Shown piece by piece: positions 48,614-57,461 of a stretch of 64,000 nt of DNA. The translations under genes were made by a program, and so were the position numbers. Source of the stretch: Xylophilus rhododendri. GTDB lineage: Bacteria > Pseudomonadota > Gammaproteobacteria > Burkholderiales > Burkholderiaceae_C. Within the stretch, counting starts at the first letter, position 1. Each line of letters begins with the position of its first letter. The stretch spans positions 620,001 to 684,000 of the forward strand of contig NZ_CP047650.1 in NCBI RefSeq assembly GCF_009906855.1, read 5' to 3'. The notes under the pieces are model-generated. The model was not told where the DNA came from, ran no database searches, and saw only the letters and a program-made list of their open reading frames with translations.

Positions 48614-49192
48614 TACTTCTTCTACTCCTACGGAGGGTGGAGGTGGGGCTGGCGTCGCCCCACACCCCCGGTAACTTTCTTTCCATTGAAAGAAAGTCAC
48701 CAAAGAAAAATTAAAAAGCGGGATCGGGGACGGGCTTTCGCCCGGGTCGGGCCATTGTTCCGCTGACGCTCCACTCGGCTCTCGGCATGGCGTAGTGGGC
48801 TCAGCAACTGGAACGAATGCTCGAGGTTCGGGCCGCTCGTTCGCCAAAAGCTTCACGCACTGACGCGGTTGGTGGGCGCTTGTTTTGGCGCACTGGCGGC
48901 TTCCAGCGGATTGGGCGCGGCGCTTGATCAAACTTGTCGGTTGGCTGAGCGTGAAGCTTTTGGCGAACGAGCGTCCCGATCCTCGAGCTTTTGCAATCGT
49001 TGCTGAGATCAAATCGCCATGCGGAGAGCCGAGTGAAGCGAAGCGAAACAAAGGCCCGACCCGGGCGAAAGCCCGTCCCCGATCCCGCTTTCTAATTTTT
49101 CTTTGGTGACTTTCTTTCAATGGAAAGAAAGTTACCGGGGGTGTGGGGCGACGCCAGCCCCACCTCCACCCTCGGTAGGAGTAGAAGAAGTA
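48614..49192. repeat. Large imperfect inverted repeat
   Basis: Left arm 48614-48858 and right arm 48949-49192 are inverted copies of about 245 bases with a spacer of about 90. Outer parts (TACTTCTTCTAC, the GTAACTTTCTTT block, GCGGGATCGGGGACGGGC) and inner parts (CGCTCGTTCGCCAAAAGC) match almost perfectly; the middle (ACTCGGCTCTC-GCATGGCG) is more diverged. The A/T-rich TTTCTTTCCATTGAAAGAAA core is itself a small palindrome. No transposase and no direct repeats at the edges are seen. It fills the gap between two convergent genes. Confidence 0.9.
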
Positions 49193-49214
49193 AATAAGAA
49201 CCCCAAAAAACCAA

Positions 49215-49681
49215 TCACCGATCAGTAGCCAAAAAGAGACTCTCCTTAACCTCCTCCATCACCACATAACTCCGAGATTCCGCACTAACCGGCAACTTCT
49301 TCAAAATATCCCCCAGCAGATGCCGATACTCCCCCATCCCCCCAACCGAAACTTCACAAGATAATCAAAATCACCCGACACCAGATGGCACTCCATCACC
49401 TCAGGCATATGCAGCAACTCCTTGCGCACCTTATCGAAGACATCCCCCGATTTGGCAGCCAGCTTGATCTCCACAAACACCAGCAAGGTCTTGCCCAAGG
49501 CCTCAGGAGCCACCCGAGCGGCATAGCCGGTGATCACCCCTTCACGCTCCATGCGCCGGACCCGCTCGGTGCAGGGCGTGGCCGACAGCCCCACCTTCTC
49601 GGCCAGCTCGGTCATGGAAATGCGCCCCTGGCGCTGCAGGAGGTCGAGGATCCTGCGGTCGATTCGGTCGGGTTCGAACAT
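49215..49681 (-). CDS. Lrp/AsnC-family regulator (frameshifted near the end)
   Basis: About 155 residues. An N-terminal helix-turn-helix (DRIDRRILDLLQRQGRISMT, then ELAEKVGLSATPCTERVRRM) is followed by a RAM effector domain (VFVEIKLAAKSGDVFDKV, MECHLVSGDFDYLVKF). As given, the frame stops at 49301. Adding one base to the C run at 49338-49343 continues it as MGEYRHLLGDILKKLP...SYVVMEEVKESLF and ends at 49215, the normal Lrp tail, so the shift is probably a sequencing error. It is divergent from dadA, with 130 bases between, and is likely the alanine-responsive activator of dadA. Confidence 0.82.
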
Positions 49682-49811
49682 TCACTCGGCGGATGGGGGC
49701 CGCACCAAAAAATAAGCGGATTGGCGAACATATCACCAAAAAAACAGCGGATTCCACTAGATGGGCATTCCTAGACTTCTGGATTCCCCGGAAATTCGAA
49801 AGACCCACGCC

Positions 49812-51104
49812 ATGAAAGTCATCGTCCTCGGCAGCGGCGTCGTCGGCACCGCCTCGGCCTACTACCTCGCCCGCGCCGGAGCGGAGGTCACGGTGATCGA
49901 CCGCCAGGACGGCCCCGCCCTGGAAACCAGCTTCGCCAACGCCGGCCAGGTCTCGCCCGGCTATTCGGCGCCCTGGGCCGCGCCTGGCATTCCGCTGAAG
50001 GCGCTGAAGTGGATGTTCGAGGAACACGCACCGCTGGCGATCCGCCCCGATGGCAGCCTGTACCAGCTGCGCTGGATCGCCCAGATGCTGCGCAACTGCA
50101 CCGCAGGGCGCTACGCCATCAACAAGGCCCGCATGATGCGGCTGGCCGAATACAGCCGCGACTGCCTGCGCGAGCTGCGTGCCGACACCGGCATCGCCTA
50201 CGAACAGCGCACCGGCGGCACGCTGCAGCTGTTCCGCAGCCAGCAGCAGATGGATGCGGTGGGCCGCGACGTCGAGGTGCTCAAGGCCTGCGGCGTGGAT
50301 TACGAAGTGCTGGGCCCGGACCAGCTCGCCCGCGTCGAACCCGCCCTCGCCAGCCGCGGCCAGCCGCTGGCCGGCGGCCTGCGCCTGCCGGGCGACGAGA
50401 CCGGCGACTGCCATCTCTTCACCAAGGCCCTGGCCGAACTGGCGCGAAAGGCCGGCGTGCAGTTCCGCTTCGGCCAGGACGTGACCGGTATCGAGACCAC
50501 CGGCGACCGGGTGAGCGCCGTGCGCATCGGCCAGGAACGCCTGGTGGCCGACCGCTACGTGATGGCCTTCGGCAGCTACTCGCGCCAGCTGCTGCAGCCG
50601 CTGGGGCTGGACCTGCCGGTATACCCGGTCAAGGGCTATTCGCTGACCGTGCCGCTGGTGGACCCGGCACTGGCTCCCGTCTCCACCGTGCTGGACGAGA
50701 CCTACAAGATCGCCGTCACCCGCTTCGACGACCGCATCCGCGTCGGCGGCATGGCCGAGCTGGCCGGCTTCGACCTGCGGCTGGACCCGCGCCGCCGCGC
50801 CACGCTGGAGATGGTGGTGCAGGACCTGTTCCCCGGCGGCGACATCGCCCGCGCCAGCTTCTGGACCGGCCTGCGGCCGATGACGCCGGACGGCACACCC
50901 ATCGTCGGCGCCACGCCCTATGCCAACCTGTTCCTGAACACCGGCCACGGCACGCTCGGCTGGACCATGGCCTGCGGCTCCGGCCGGGTGCTGGCCGACA
51001 TCGTCTCGGGCCGCGCGGCGGAAATAGACCTGGAAGGCCTGGGCCTGGCGCGTTATGGCCGCGCTAGGCCAGGTCGGGTGCCGGCGCATCCCGCCGCAGC
51101 GTGA
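49812..51104 (+). CDS. dadA: D-amino acid dehydrogenase
   Basis: A 430-residue FAD flavoprotein that oxidises D-amino acids, chiefly D-alanine, at the membrane. The FAD motif [20 protein letters not shown] at 8-27, [17 protein letters not shown] near 47, and the C-terminal [14 protein letters not shown] and [16 protein letters not shown] are diagnostic. ATG at 49812 begins the Rossmann strand. The divergent Lrp-type gene is the usual regulator. No alanine racemase (dadX) gene follows. Confidence 0.92.
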   Translation: MKVIVLGSGVVGTASAYYLARAGAEVTVIDRQDGPALETSFANAGQVSPGYSAPWAAPGIPLKALKWMFEEHAPLAIRPDGSLYQLRWIAQMLRNCTAGRYAINKARMMRLAEYSRDCLRELRADTGIAYEQRTGGTLQLFRSQQQMDAVGRDVEVLKACGVDYEVLGPDQLARVEPALASRGQPLAGGLRLPGDETGDCHLFTKALAELARKAGVQFRFGQDVTGIETTGDRVSAVRIGQERLVADRYVMAFGSYSRQLLQPLGLDLPVYPVKGYSLTVPLVDPALAPVSTVLDETYKIAVTRFDDRIRVGGMAELAGFDLRLDPRRRATLEMVVQDLFPGGDIARASFWTGLRPMTPDGTPIVGATPYANLFLNTGHGTLGWTMACGSGRVLADIVSGRAAEIDLEGLGLARYGRARPGRVPAHPAAA

Positions 51105-51135
51105 ACCAGAGCAGTGCGATCAGCATGGTGAACAT
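51064..51135 (-). CDS. Possible 23-residue membrane peptide
   Basis: Reads [20 protein letters not shown] then DLA and a stop. It has an ideal AGGAGG four bases before the ATG, a short hydrophobic helix and a basic stop-transfer pair. It overlaps the last 41 bases of dadA on the opposite strand. The ribosome site is the main argument for it being real; no family is recognised. Confidence 0.35.
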   Translation of the reverse strand: MFTMLIALLWFTLRRDAPAPDLA

Positions 51136-51238
51136 CGGGCCTCCTGGATAAAGCGGCAAGGCGCGGTCCCACCTTCCCATGCGGCACAGCGGCGGGCAAT
51201 AGGGCGGCACGCCTACGGCCGCCTTCTAAGATGCGGCC

Positions 51239-53995
51239 ATGTCCGCCTCCGCTCCTCCGACGCGTCCCGATCCGGACGCCTTGCTGATCCAGCTCCAGCG
51301 CGAGGACCAGCGCGCCCGGCGCGGCCGGCTGCGCATCTACTTCGGCGCCAATGCCGGCGTGGGCAAGACCTTCGCCATGCTGGGCGCGGCCAGGCGCGAG
51401 CAGGCCGCGGGGCGCGACGTGGTCGTCGGCGTGGTGGAGACCCACGGCCGCGCGGACACCGCCGAGCTGGCCACCGGCCTGGAAACCATGGCACCGCGCG
51501 CCCTGCCCCATCGCGGCCGCAGCCTGCCCGAGTTCGACCTGGACGCGGCGCTGGCGCGCCATCCGGAGATCCTGCTGGTCGACGAGCTGGCGCATTCCAA
51601 CGCCCCCGGCTCGCGCCACGACAAACGCTGGCAGGACGTGCAGGAGCTGCGCGAGGCCGGCATCGAGGTCTGGACCGCGCTCAATGTGCAGCACCTGGAA
51701 AGCCTCAACGGCACGGTGGGCGCCATCACCGGCATCCGGGTGCAGGAGACGGTGCCCGACACCGTCTTCGACGATGCCGACGAGCTGGTGCTGATCGACG
51801 TCACGCCCGACGAACTGGTGGCGCGCCTGCAGGCCGGCAAGGTCTATCTGCCGCAGCAGGCCGAACGCGCGGCGCAGAACTTCTTTCGCAAGGGCAATCT
51901 GATGGCGCTGCGCGAGATCGCCCTGCGCCGCACCGCCGAGCGGGTGGGCGACCAGCGCCAGCACTGGCGGGTGGAGACGCCGCGCGAGGGCCAGCGGGCC
52001 GTCGGCAGCGGCGCGGGCTCGGACGCGGTGCTCTGCTGCGTCGGCCCGCAGCCCGGCGCCGAGCAGGCGGTGCGCTCGGCCGCGCGGCTGGCGGTGCAGC
52101 GCAACCAGCACTGGGCTGCCGTGTTTGTGGAAACCCCGCGCCTGCAGGCCCTGCCCGCCGCCGAACGCGACCGCACTTTGGCCGTGCTGAAGCTGGCCGA
52201 GTCGCTGGGTGCGCGCACCGCCGTGCTGACCGGCGCCGACGTGGCGCAGGCCCTGGCCGCCCATGCACGGGAACACGGCTTCAGCACGCTGGTGATGGGC
52301 CGCGCCACCCCGGCCGCGGGCTGGCGCGGCTGGCTGCGGCGCCTGGCGGCGGGCCACGGCCTGCGCGAGCACCTGGCCTTGCAGGCGCCCGAACTGGACA
52401 TCCTGGAAGTCGCCGCCGCGACCAGCACACGCCGCCTGGGCAGCGCCCTGCCCGCCGAGCTGGCGGACACCCGCCACCAGCGCCAGCGCTGGCCGGGCTA
52501 CGCCTGGGCCTGCGCCACCAGCCTGCTGCTGACCGTGGCGCTGCAGGGCCTGGGCGGCGCCTTCGAGCTGGCCAACCTGGTGATGCTCTTCCTGCTGGGC
52601 GTGGTGCTGGTCGCCGTGCGTTTCGGCCGCGGGCCGGCCGGACTGGCGGCGCTGCTGAACGTGCTGGCCTTCGATTTCTTCTTCGTTCCACCGCGCCTGT
52701 CCTTCTCGGTCAGCGACGTGCAGTACCTGGTGACCTTCGCGGTGATGCTGGGCGTGGGCCTGCTGATCGGCCAGCTCACCGCCGGTTTGCGGTTCCAGGC
52801 CCGGCTGGCCGGCAGCCGCGAGACCCGGGCGCAGAGCCTGTTCGAACTGTCGCGCGACCTGTCGGCCGCCCTGCTGCCGCAGCAGATCGCCGAGCTGGGC
52901 GAGGCGGCGGTGCGGCGCAGCTTCGGCGGCCAGGCCCATGTGCTGGTGGCCGACGAGCACGACCGCCTGCCCGCCCTCGCCGAACTGCCGCCCGGCATCG
53001 ATGCAAGTGTGGCCGACTGGGTCTACCGGCACGGCCAGCCGGCGGGCCTGGCCACGGCCACGCTCTCCGCCCAGGACTGGCATTACCTGCCGCTGGCCGC
53101 GCCCATGCGCATCCGCGGCGTGCTGGCCTGCCGGCCCGAGCAGGCGCGCTGGCTGCTGATTCCGGGCCAGCAGCAGCTGCTGGGCACGCTGGCGCGGCAG
53201 ATCGCGATCGCGCTGGAGCGGGTGCATTACGTGGACATCGCCCGCCAGGCCGTCGTGCAGATGGAGTCAGAACGCCTGCGCAACACCTTGCTGGCCGCCA
53301 TGTCGCACGACATCCGCACGCCGCTGACCGCGTTGCTGGGCCAGGCGCAGGCCCTGCAGGCCGGCGGCGCCGCGCTGCCCGAGGCCAGCCGCGAGCGCCT
53401 GCTGGCCGGCATGGTGCTGACCGCCCGGCAGATGCAGGGGCTGGTGCTCAACCTGCTGGACATGGCGCGGCTGCAGAGCGGCGCGCTGCATCTGCGGCTG
53501 GACTGGCAGTCGGTGGAGGAAGCGGTGGGCAACGCCATCCGCGCCGCTGCACCGGCCCTGGGCGAGATCGCGGTGCGCACCGAGCTGCCGGCCGATCTGC
53601 CGCTGGTGGAGTTCGATGCAGCGCTGATGGAGCGGGTGCTGGTCAATCTGCTGGAGAACGCCGCCAAGTACGGCGCGCCGCCCATCGTGATGGCAGCCCG
53701 GGCGGACGCGGACAGCCTGACGATCACGGTGCGCGACCACGGCCCGGGCCTGCCGCCGGAAGGATCGCAGGACCTGTTCGCCATGTTCACCCGCGGCGCG
53801 GTCGAATCCGGCACACCGGGGGTGGGCCTGGGCCTGGCGATCTGCCGCGAGGTCGTCGCGGCCCATGGCGGCAGCATCGTCGCGGCCAACGCGCCCGGCG
53901 GCGGCGCCGAATTCGCCGTGCAGCTGCCGCGCCGCGCGCCGCCCGCCCTGGCCGAGCCCGACGAGATGGCACCGATGGCAAGATCGCGGCCATGA
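51239..53995 (+). CDS. kdpD: Osmosensitive K+ channel sensor histidine kinase KdpD
   Basis: A 918-residue inner-membrane kinase that senses potassium limitation. Domains in order: KdpD N-terminal domain (about 25-235, Walker A GANAGVGKT at 36-44, DELAHSNAPGSRHDKRWQDV), a USP-like domain (about 255-385), four close membrane helices (DUF4118, about 415-515), a GAF-like region, HisKA with the phosphorylated H690 (AMSHDIRTPLTALLG), and an HATPase domain (NLLENAAKYG, GVGLGLAICREVV). Overlaps kdpE by 4 bases. The pump genes kdpFABC, usually adjacent, are absent. Confidence 0.94.
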   Translation: MSASAPPTRPDPDALLIQLQREDQRARRGRLRIYFGANAGVGKTFAMLGAARREQAAGRDVVVGVVETHGRADTAELATGLETMAPRALPHRGRSLPEFDLDAALARHPEILLVDELAHSNAPGSRHDKRWQDVQELREAGIEVWTALNVQHLESLNGTVGAITGIRVQETVPDTVFDDADELVLIDVTPDELVARLQAGKVYLPQQAERAAQNFFRKGNLMALREIALRRTAERVGDQRQHWRVETPREGQRAVGSGAGSDAVLCCVGPQPGAEQAVRSAARLAVQRNQHWAAVFVETPRLQALPAAERDRTLAVLKLAESLGARTAVLTGADVAQALAAHAREHGFSTLVMGRATPAAGWRGWLRRLAAGHGLREHLALQAPELDILEVAAATSTRRLGSALPAELADTRHQRQRWPGYAWACATSLLLTVALQGLGGAFELANLVMLFLLGVVLVAVRFGRGPAGLAALLNVLAFDFFFVPPRLSFSVSDVQYLVTFAVMLGVGLLIGQLTAGLRFQARLAGSRETRAQSLFELSRDLSAALLPQQIAELGEAAVRRSFGGQAHVLVADEHDRLPALAELPPGIDASVADWVYRHGQPAGLATATLSAQDWHYLPLAAPMRIRGVLACRPEQARWLLIPGQQQLLGTLARQIAIALERVHYVDIARQAVVQMESERLRNTLLAAMSHDIRTPLTALLGQAQALQAGGAALPEASRERLLAGMVLTARQMQGLVLNLLDMARLQSGALHLRLDWQSVEEAVGNAIRAAAPALGEIAVRTELPADLPLVEFDAALMERVLVNLLENAAKYGAPPIVMAARADADSLTITVRDHGPGLPPEGSQDLFAMFTRGAVESGTPGVGLGLAICREVVAAHGGSIVAANAPGGGAEFAVQLPRRAPPALAEPDEMAPMARSRP

Positions 53996-54684
53996 ACACG
54001 CCCGTGGCCGTGGTCGTCGAGGACGAACCGCAGATCCGAACCTTCATCCGCAGCGCGCTGGAGCAGCAAGGCTGGACGGTGCATGAGGCGGCCACCGCCG
54101 AACGCGGCATCGTCGAGGCCGGCACCCGCAAGCCCGACCTGCTGGTGCTGGACCTGGGCCTGCCGGATGCCGACGGCGTGTCCGTGATCGAGGCGGTGCG
54201 CGCCTGGTCCACCGTGGCCATCCTGGTGCTGTCGGCGCGCAGCGACGAGCAGGACAAGATCCGCGCACTGGACGCCGGTGCCGACGACTATCTGACCAAG
54301 CCCTTCGGCATGGGCGAACTGATGGCGCGGCTGCGTGCGATCCGGCGCCGGCCGCGGCCGGGCGGCGATGGGGCGGCGGAATCGGCCCTGCTGCGCTTCG
54401 GCGATGTGGAACTCGACCTGGCGGCCCGCCAGGTGCGGCGTGCCGGCACGCAGGTGCACCTCACGCCGATCGAGTTCCGCCTGCTCTCCACCCTGGCCGC
54501 GCATGCCGGCCGGGTGCTGACCCATCGCCAACTGCTGCTGGCCGTCTGGGGGCCGGCGCACGCGGAGCAGACGCACTACACCCGTATCTACATGGGCAAT
54601 CTGCGCAAGAAGCTGGAAGCCGATCCGGCCCAGCCGCGCCATTTCCTGAGCGAGAACGCGGTCGGCTACCGGCTGGTGCTGTAG
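53992..54684 (+). CDS. kdpE: KDP operon response regulator KdpE
   Basis: A 230-residue OmpR/PhoB-type regulator. The receiver domain has E10-D11, the phosphorylated D54 (LLVLDLGLPDADG), and the conserved K of DYLTKPFG; the C-terminal winged helix (about 130-230) includes LTPIEFRLLSTLAAHAGRVL and YTRIYMGNLRKKLE. ATGA overlap with kdpD. Normally activates kdpFABC; those targets must lie elsewhere if present. Confidence 0.94.
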   Translation: MNTPVAVVVEDEPQIRTFIRSALEQQGWTVHEAATAERGIVEAGTRKPDLLVLDLGLPDADGVSVIEAVRAWSTVAILVLSARSDEQDKIRALDAGADDYLTKPFGMGELMARLRAIRRRPRPGGDGAAESALLRFGDVELDLAARQVRRAGTQVHLTPIEFRLLSTLAAHAGRVLTHRQLLLAVWGPAHAEQTHYTRIYMGNLRKKLEADPAQPRHFLSENAVGYRLVL

Positions 54685-54757
54685 GGGCGCGCCAACAGGA
54701 AGTGGTACAGGCTGTCGGTTTTTCCCCGCAAATCGGCCGCGCAGTAAGGAAAAGCTA

Positions 54758-54780
54758 ACGTAAAAAACATCTTTTTACGT
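54758..54780. promoter_or_regulatory. Perfect A/T-rich inverted repeat upstream of the chemoreceptor
   Basis: ACGTAAAAA (54758-54766) and TTTTTACGT (54772-54780) form a perfect 9-bp inverted repeat around ACATC, 59 bases before the chemoreceptor start. The stem is A/T-rich. It could be a weak kdpE terminator or, more likely by symmetry, an operator. No FliA (sigma-28) promoter matching consensus is visible here. Confidence 0.4.
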
Positions 54781-54838
54781 AGAGTTCGGGCTTAGCCCGG
54801 ATTCGTCCGGAGATTTTTCCGACTCGGCACCCTCGCGC

Positions 54839-56647
54839 ATGAAATTTTCCAATCTCCCCATGGCGCTCAAGTTGGCGTTCTCCTTCGCCATCATCGTCCT
54901 GCTGACCTTGATCCTGGGCGTGGTTTCCTGGCTGTCGCTGAACCGTCTGGGCGAGCAGACGGATTCGATCGCACGCAACAACCTGCCGAGCATCACCCTG
55001 CTCAACGACTATGCGCAGGAGCTCAACTTCTTCCGCCGCAGCGAAGCGCAGGTGCTGCTCGAACTGCCGCCCGAAAACCGCAAGATTGTGTTGACCGCGA
55101 TGGCCGATCGCGACGGCAACATGGCCAAGATCGAGCAGAAATACGCCCCCATGGTGGCTTCGCCCGAGGAACAGCAGGCCTTCGACAAGCTGCGCGCCGC
55201 CGGCCAGGCCTATGGCGCGTCGCGCAAGCGCATCCTGGCGGTCGGCCGGGATCTCGACTCGCTGAACGCCGGCACGGTCTACTACATGAACGAGTCGCGC
55301 GAACTTTTCGCTGGCGTCAACCGCGCGCTGGAAGCACTGGTAGCGATCAACCGCAAGCAGGCCGACGAAGCAGCCGCCACGGCCGTTTCGACACAGGCCA
55401 GCGGCGAGACCACCATCATCGCCACCCTGGTCATCTGCCTGGCGCTGGCGGCCATCCTGGCCACGCTGCTGACCCGCATGACCGTCAACTCCCTGCGCCT
55501 GGCCAGCGAGGCGACCAACCGCATGGCCGACGGCGACCTGACGGTGGCCGTCTCCGCCCAAGGCACCGACGAGATCGGCCAGTTGCTCAAGTCGCTGGAA
55601 AACATGCGCCAGCGCCTGGCCAATGTGGTCGGCGAAGTGCGCGGCAATGCAGAAGGCGTGGCCACCGCCAGCGCCCAGATCGCCCAGGGCAACGACGACC
55701 TGTCGGGCCGCACCGAACAACAGGCTTCGGCCCTGGAAGAGACCGCCGCCTCGATGGAGGAACTCAACTCCACCGTGCGCCAGAACGCCGACAACGCCCA
55801 GCAGGCCAGCCAGCTGGCCTCCGGCACCTCCACCCTGGCCCAGCAGGGCGGCGACGTGGTGGGCCAGGTGGTGCAGACCATGAAGGGCATCAACGAGAGC
55901 TCGCAGCGCATCAGCGACATCATCTCGGTGATCGACGGCATCGCCTTCCAGACCAACATCCTGGCGCTGAACGCCGCCGTGGAAGCCGCCCGCGCGGGTG
56001 AACAGGGCCGCGGCTTCGCGGTCGTGGCCAGCGAAGTGCGCAGCCTGGCCCAGCGCAGCGCCGATGCCGCCAAGCAGATCAAGACCCTGATCAGCACCAG
56101 CGTGGAACGTGTCGACCAGGGCACCGAGCTGGTCGACAAGGCCGGCGCCACCATGCAGAACGTGGTGCAGTCGATCCGCCAGGTCAACGACCTGGTCGCC
56201 GAGATCAGCGCCGCCAGCCGCGAACAGAGCGCCGGCGTGCAGCAGGTCGGCGAGGCCGTCACCAACATGGACCAGGTCACGCAGCAGAACGCCGCGCTGG
56301 TCGAAGAGGCGGCAGCCGCCGCCGGCAGCCTGCGCCAGCAGGCCGAACAGCTGGTGCAGGCCGTGGCCTACTTCCGCATCGGCGAGACCGGTGTCGGACA
56401 CGCCATGCGCGCCGCCGCGCCGATGCCGGCGCCCCTGCCCGCAACCAAGCCGGTGGCGGCCGCCCGTCCCGCCGCGCCGGCCGTGCAGGCAGCCGTGCGC
56501 AAGCCGGCTGCCGCCGCCGCACCCAAGCCGGTGGCCAAGGCCCTGGCCCGCCCCACCGCCGCAGCGCCGGCTCCGGCGCGCAGCCCGGCGCCGGCCAGCG
56601 CCAAGGCCACGGCCTCGGAGTCGAACGACGACTGGGAAAGCTTCTGA
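54839..56647 (+). CDS. Methyl-accepting chemotaxis protein
   Basis: A 602-residue transmembrane chemoreceptor. TM helix 1 at about 10-32, a periplasmic four-helix-bundle sensor (about 35-190), TM2 at about 193-215, HAMP ([20 protein letters not shown] region), then the cytoplasmic coiled coil with the hairpin tip [20 protein letters not shown] and [19 protein letters not shown] long Ala/Pro/Lys-rich linker ends in WESF, a CheR/CheB-docking pentapeptide type tail (consensus NWETF). Ligand unknown. Confidence 0.93.
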   Translation: MKFSNLPMALKLAFSFAIIVLLTLILGVVSWLSLNRLGEQTDSIARNNLPSITLLNDYAQELNFFRRSEAQVLLELPPENRKIVLTAMADRDGNMAKIEQKYAPMVASPEEQQAFDKLRAAGQAYGASRKRILAVGRDLDSLNAGTVYYMNESRELFAGVNRALEALVAINRKQADEAAATAVSTQASGETTIIATLVICLALAAILATLLTRMTVNSLRLASEATNRMADGDLTVAVSAQGTDEIGQLLKSLENMRQRLANVVGEVRGNAEGVATASAQIAQGNDDLSGRTEQQASALEETAASMEELNSTVRQNADNAQQASQLASGTSTLAQQGGDVVGQVVQTMKGINESSQRISDIISVIDGIAFQTNILALNAAVEAARAGEQGRGFAVVASEVRSLAQRSADAAKQIKTLISTSVERVDQGTELVDKAGATMQNVVQSIRQVNDLVAEISAASREQSAGVQQVGEAVTNMDQVTQQNAALVEEAAAAAGSLRQQAEQLVQAVAYFRIGETGVGHAMRAAAPMPAPLPATKPVAAARPAAPAVQAAVRKPAAAAAPKPVAKALARPTAAAPAPARSPAPASAKATASESNDDWESF

Positions 56648-56650
56648 CCG

Positions 56651-56935
56651 ATGTCCAGCCAACTTCCGCCGCTGCCGACCATTCCCTTGGGCCGCTACCA
56701 CCACTACAAGGGTGGTGAGTACGAGGTGATCGGCGTGGCACGCCACAGCGAAACGCTGGAGGCTTTCGTCATCTACCGCCCGCTCTACAACGCCACCGGC
56801 ATGTGGACACGGCCCCTGGCCATGTTCCTGGAACAGGTCGAGGCCAATGGCGAATGGCAGCCGCGCTTCCGTTATCTGTCTGCCTATTCGCAACGAGCGC
56901 AAGACCGCGTGCCGGCGCTGGGCACGGCCGGTTAA
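56651..56935 (+). CDS. DUF1653 domain protein
   Basis: A 94-residue protein. GRYHHYKGGEYEVIGVARHSET at residues 14-35 (conserved G-x-Y-x-H-Y-K-G-x-x-Y-x-V) is the DUF1653 signature, with an aromatic Y-R-P-L-Y and M-W-T-R-P-L-x-M-F following. Function is unknown. Starts three bases after the chemoreceptor stop, but is probably only a chance neighbour. Confidence 0.8.
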   Translation: MSSQLPPLPTIPLGRYHHYKGGEYEVIGVARHSETLEAFVIYRPLYNATGMWTRPLAMFLEQVEANGEWQPRFRYLSAYSQRAQDRVPALGTAG

Positions 56936-56960
56936 ACGCCGCTCTTCAACACCCTCGCCC

Positions 56961-57416
56961 ATGACATCCAGCGCCCTCGTCCTTCGTCCCGCCCAGCAGA
57001 GCGACTTTCCGGCCTGGCTGACCCTGTGGCTGGGCTACCAGGCCTTCTACAAGGTCGAGATCGCGCCGGCGGTCACCGAGCGGACCTGGGCGCGGCTGCT
57101 CGATCCGGCCGAACCGATGCACTGCACCCTGGCCGAGAGCGCCGGCCGGCCGATCGGCCTGGTGCACCACATCTTCCACCGCTCCACCTGGACCGACGGC
57201 CCCTACTGCTACCTGCAGGACCTGTTCGTGGCGCCGGAGCTGCGCGGCCAGGGCACGGGCCGGCAGCTGATCGAACATGTCTACGAACAGGCCCGCATGG
57301 CCGGCGCTTCGCGTGTGTACTGGCTGACGCACGAGACCAACCAGGATGCGATGAAGCTCTACGACCGCGTCGCCGACCGCTCCGGCTTCCTGCAATACCG
57401 GCACCTGCTGGGCTGA
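56961..57416 (+). CDS. GNAT-family N-acetyltransferase
   Basis: A 151-residue acetyltransferase. The acetyl-CoA loop is LRGQGTGRQLIEHV at about 94-107, preceded by the YLQDLFVAPE strand, and motif B is M-K-L-Y-D-R-V-A near 135. Close to a YhbS/histone-acetyltransferase HPA2 pattern. The start at 56961 follows the DUF1653 gene by 25 bases. Confidence 0.85.
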   Translation: MTSSALVLRPAQQSDFPAWLTLWLGYQAFYKVEIAPAVTERTWARLLDPAEPMHCTLAESAGRPIGLVHHIFHRSTWTDGPYCYLQDLFVAPELRGQGTGRQLIEHVYEQARMAGASRVYWLTHETNQDAMKLYDRVADRSGFLQYRHLLG

Positions 57417-57461
57417 GCCGCCGCCCCGCGCGGCCTGGACCGCTATTTGCTCCGGCAGCCC

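Noticed and set aside
48602..49120. A 172-codon open frame on the minus strand inside the palindrome
   Set aside because: It is a read-through of both inverted-repeat arms, with low-complexity basic composition and mirrored content; no ribosome site or family.
54755..56962. A 735-codon frame antisense to the chemoreceptor
   Set aside because: Gly/His/Arg-rich mirror of a strongly biased coding region, with no motif; typical high-GC shadow.
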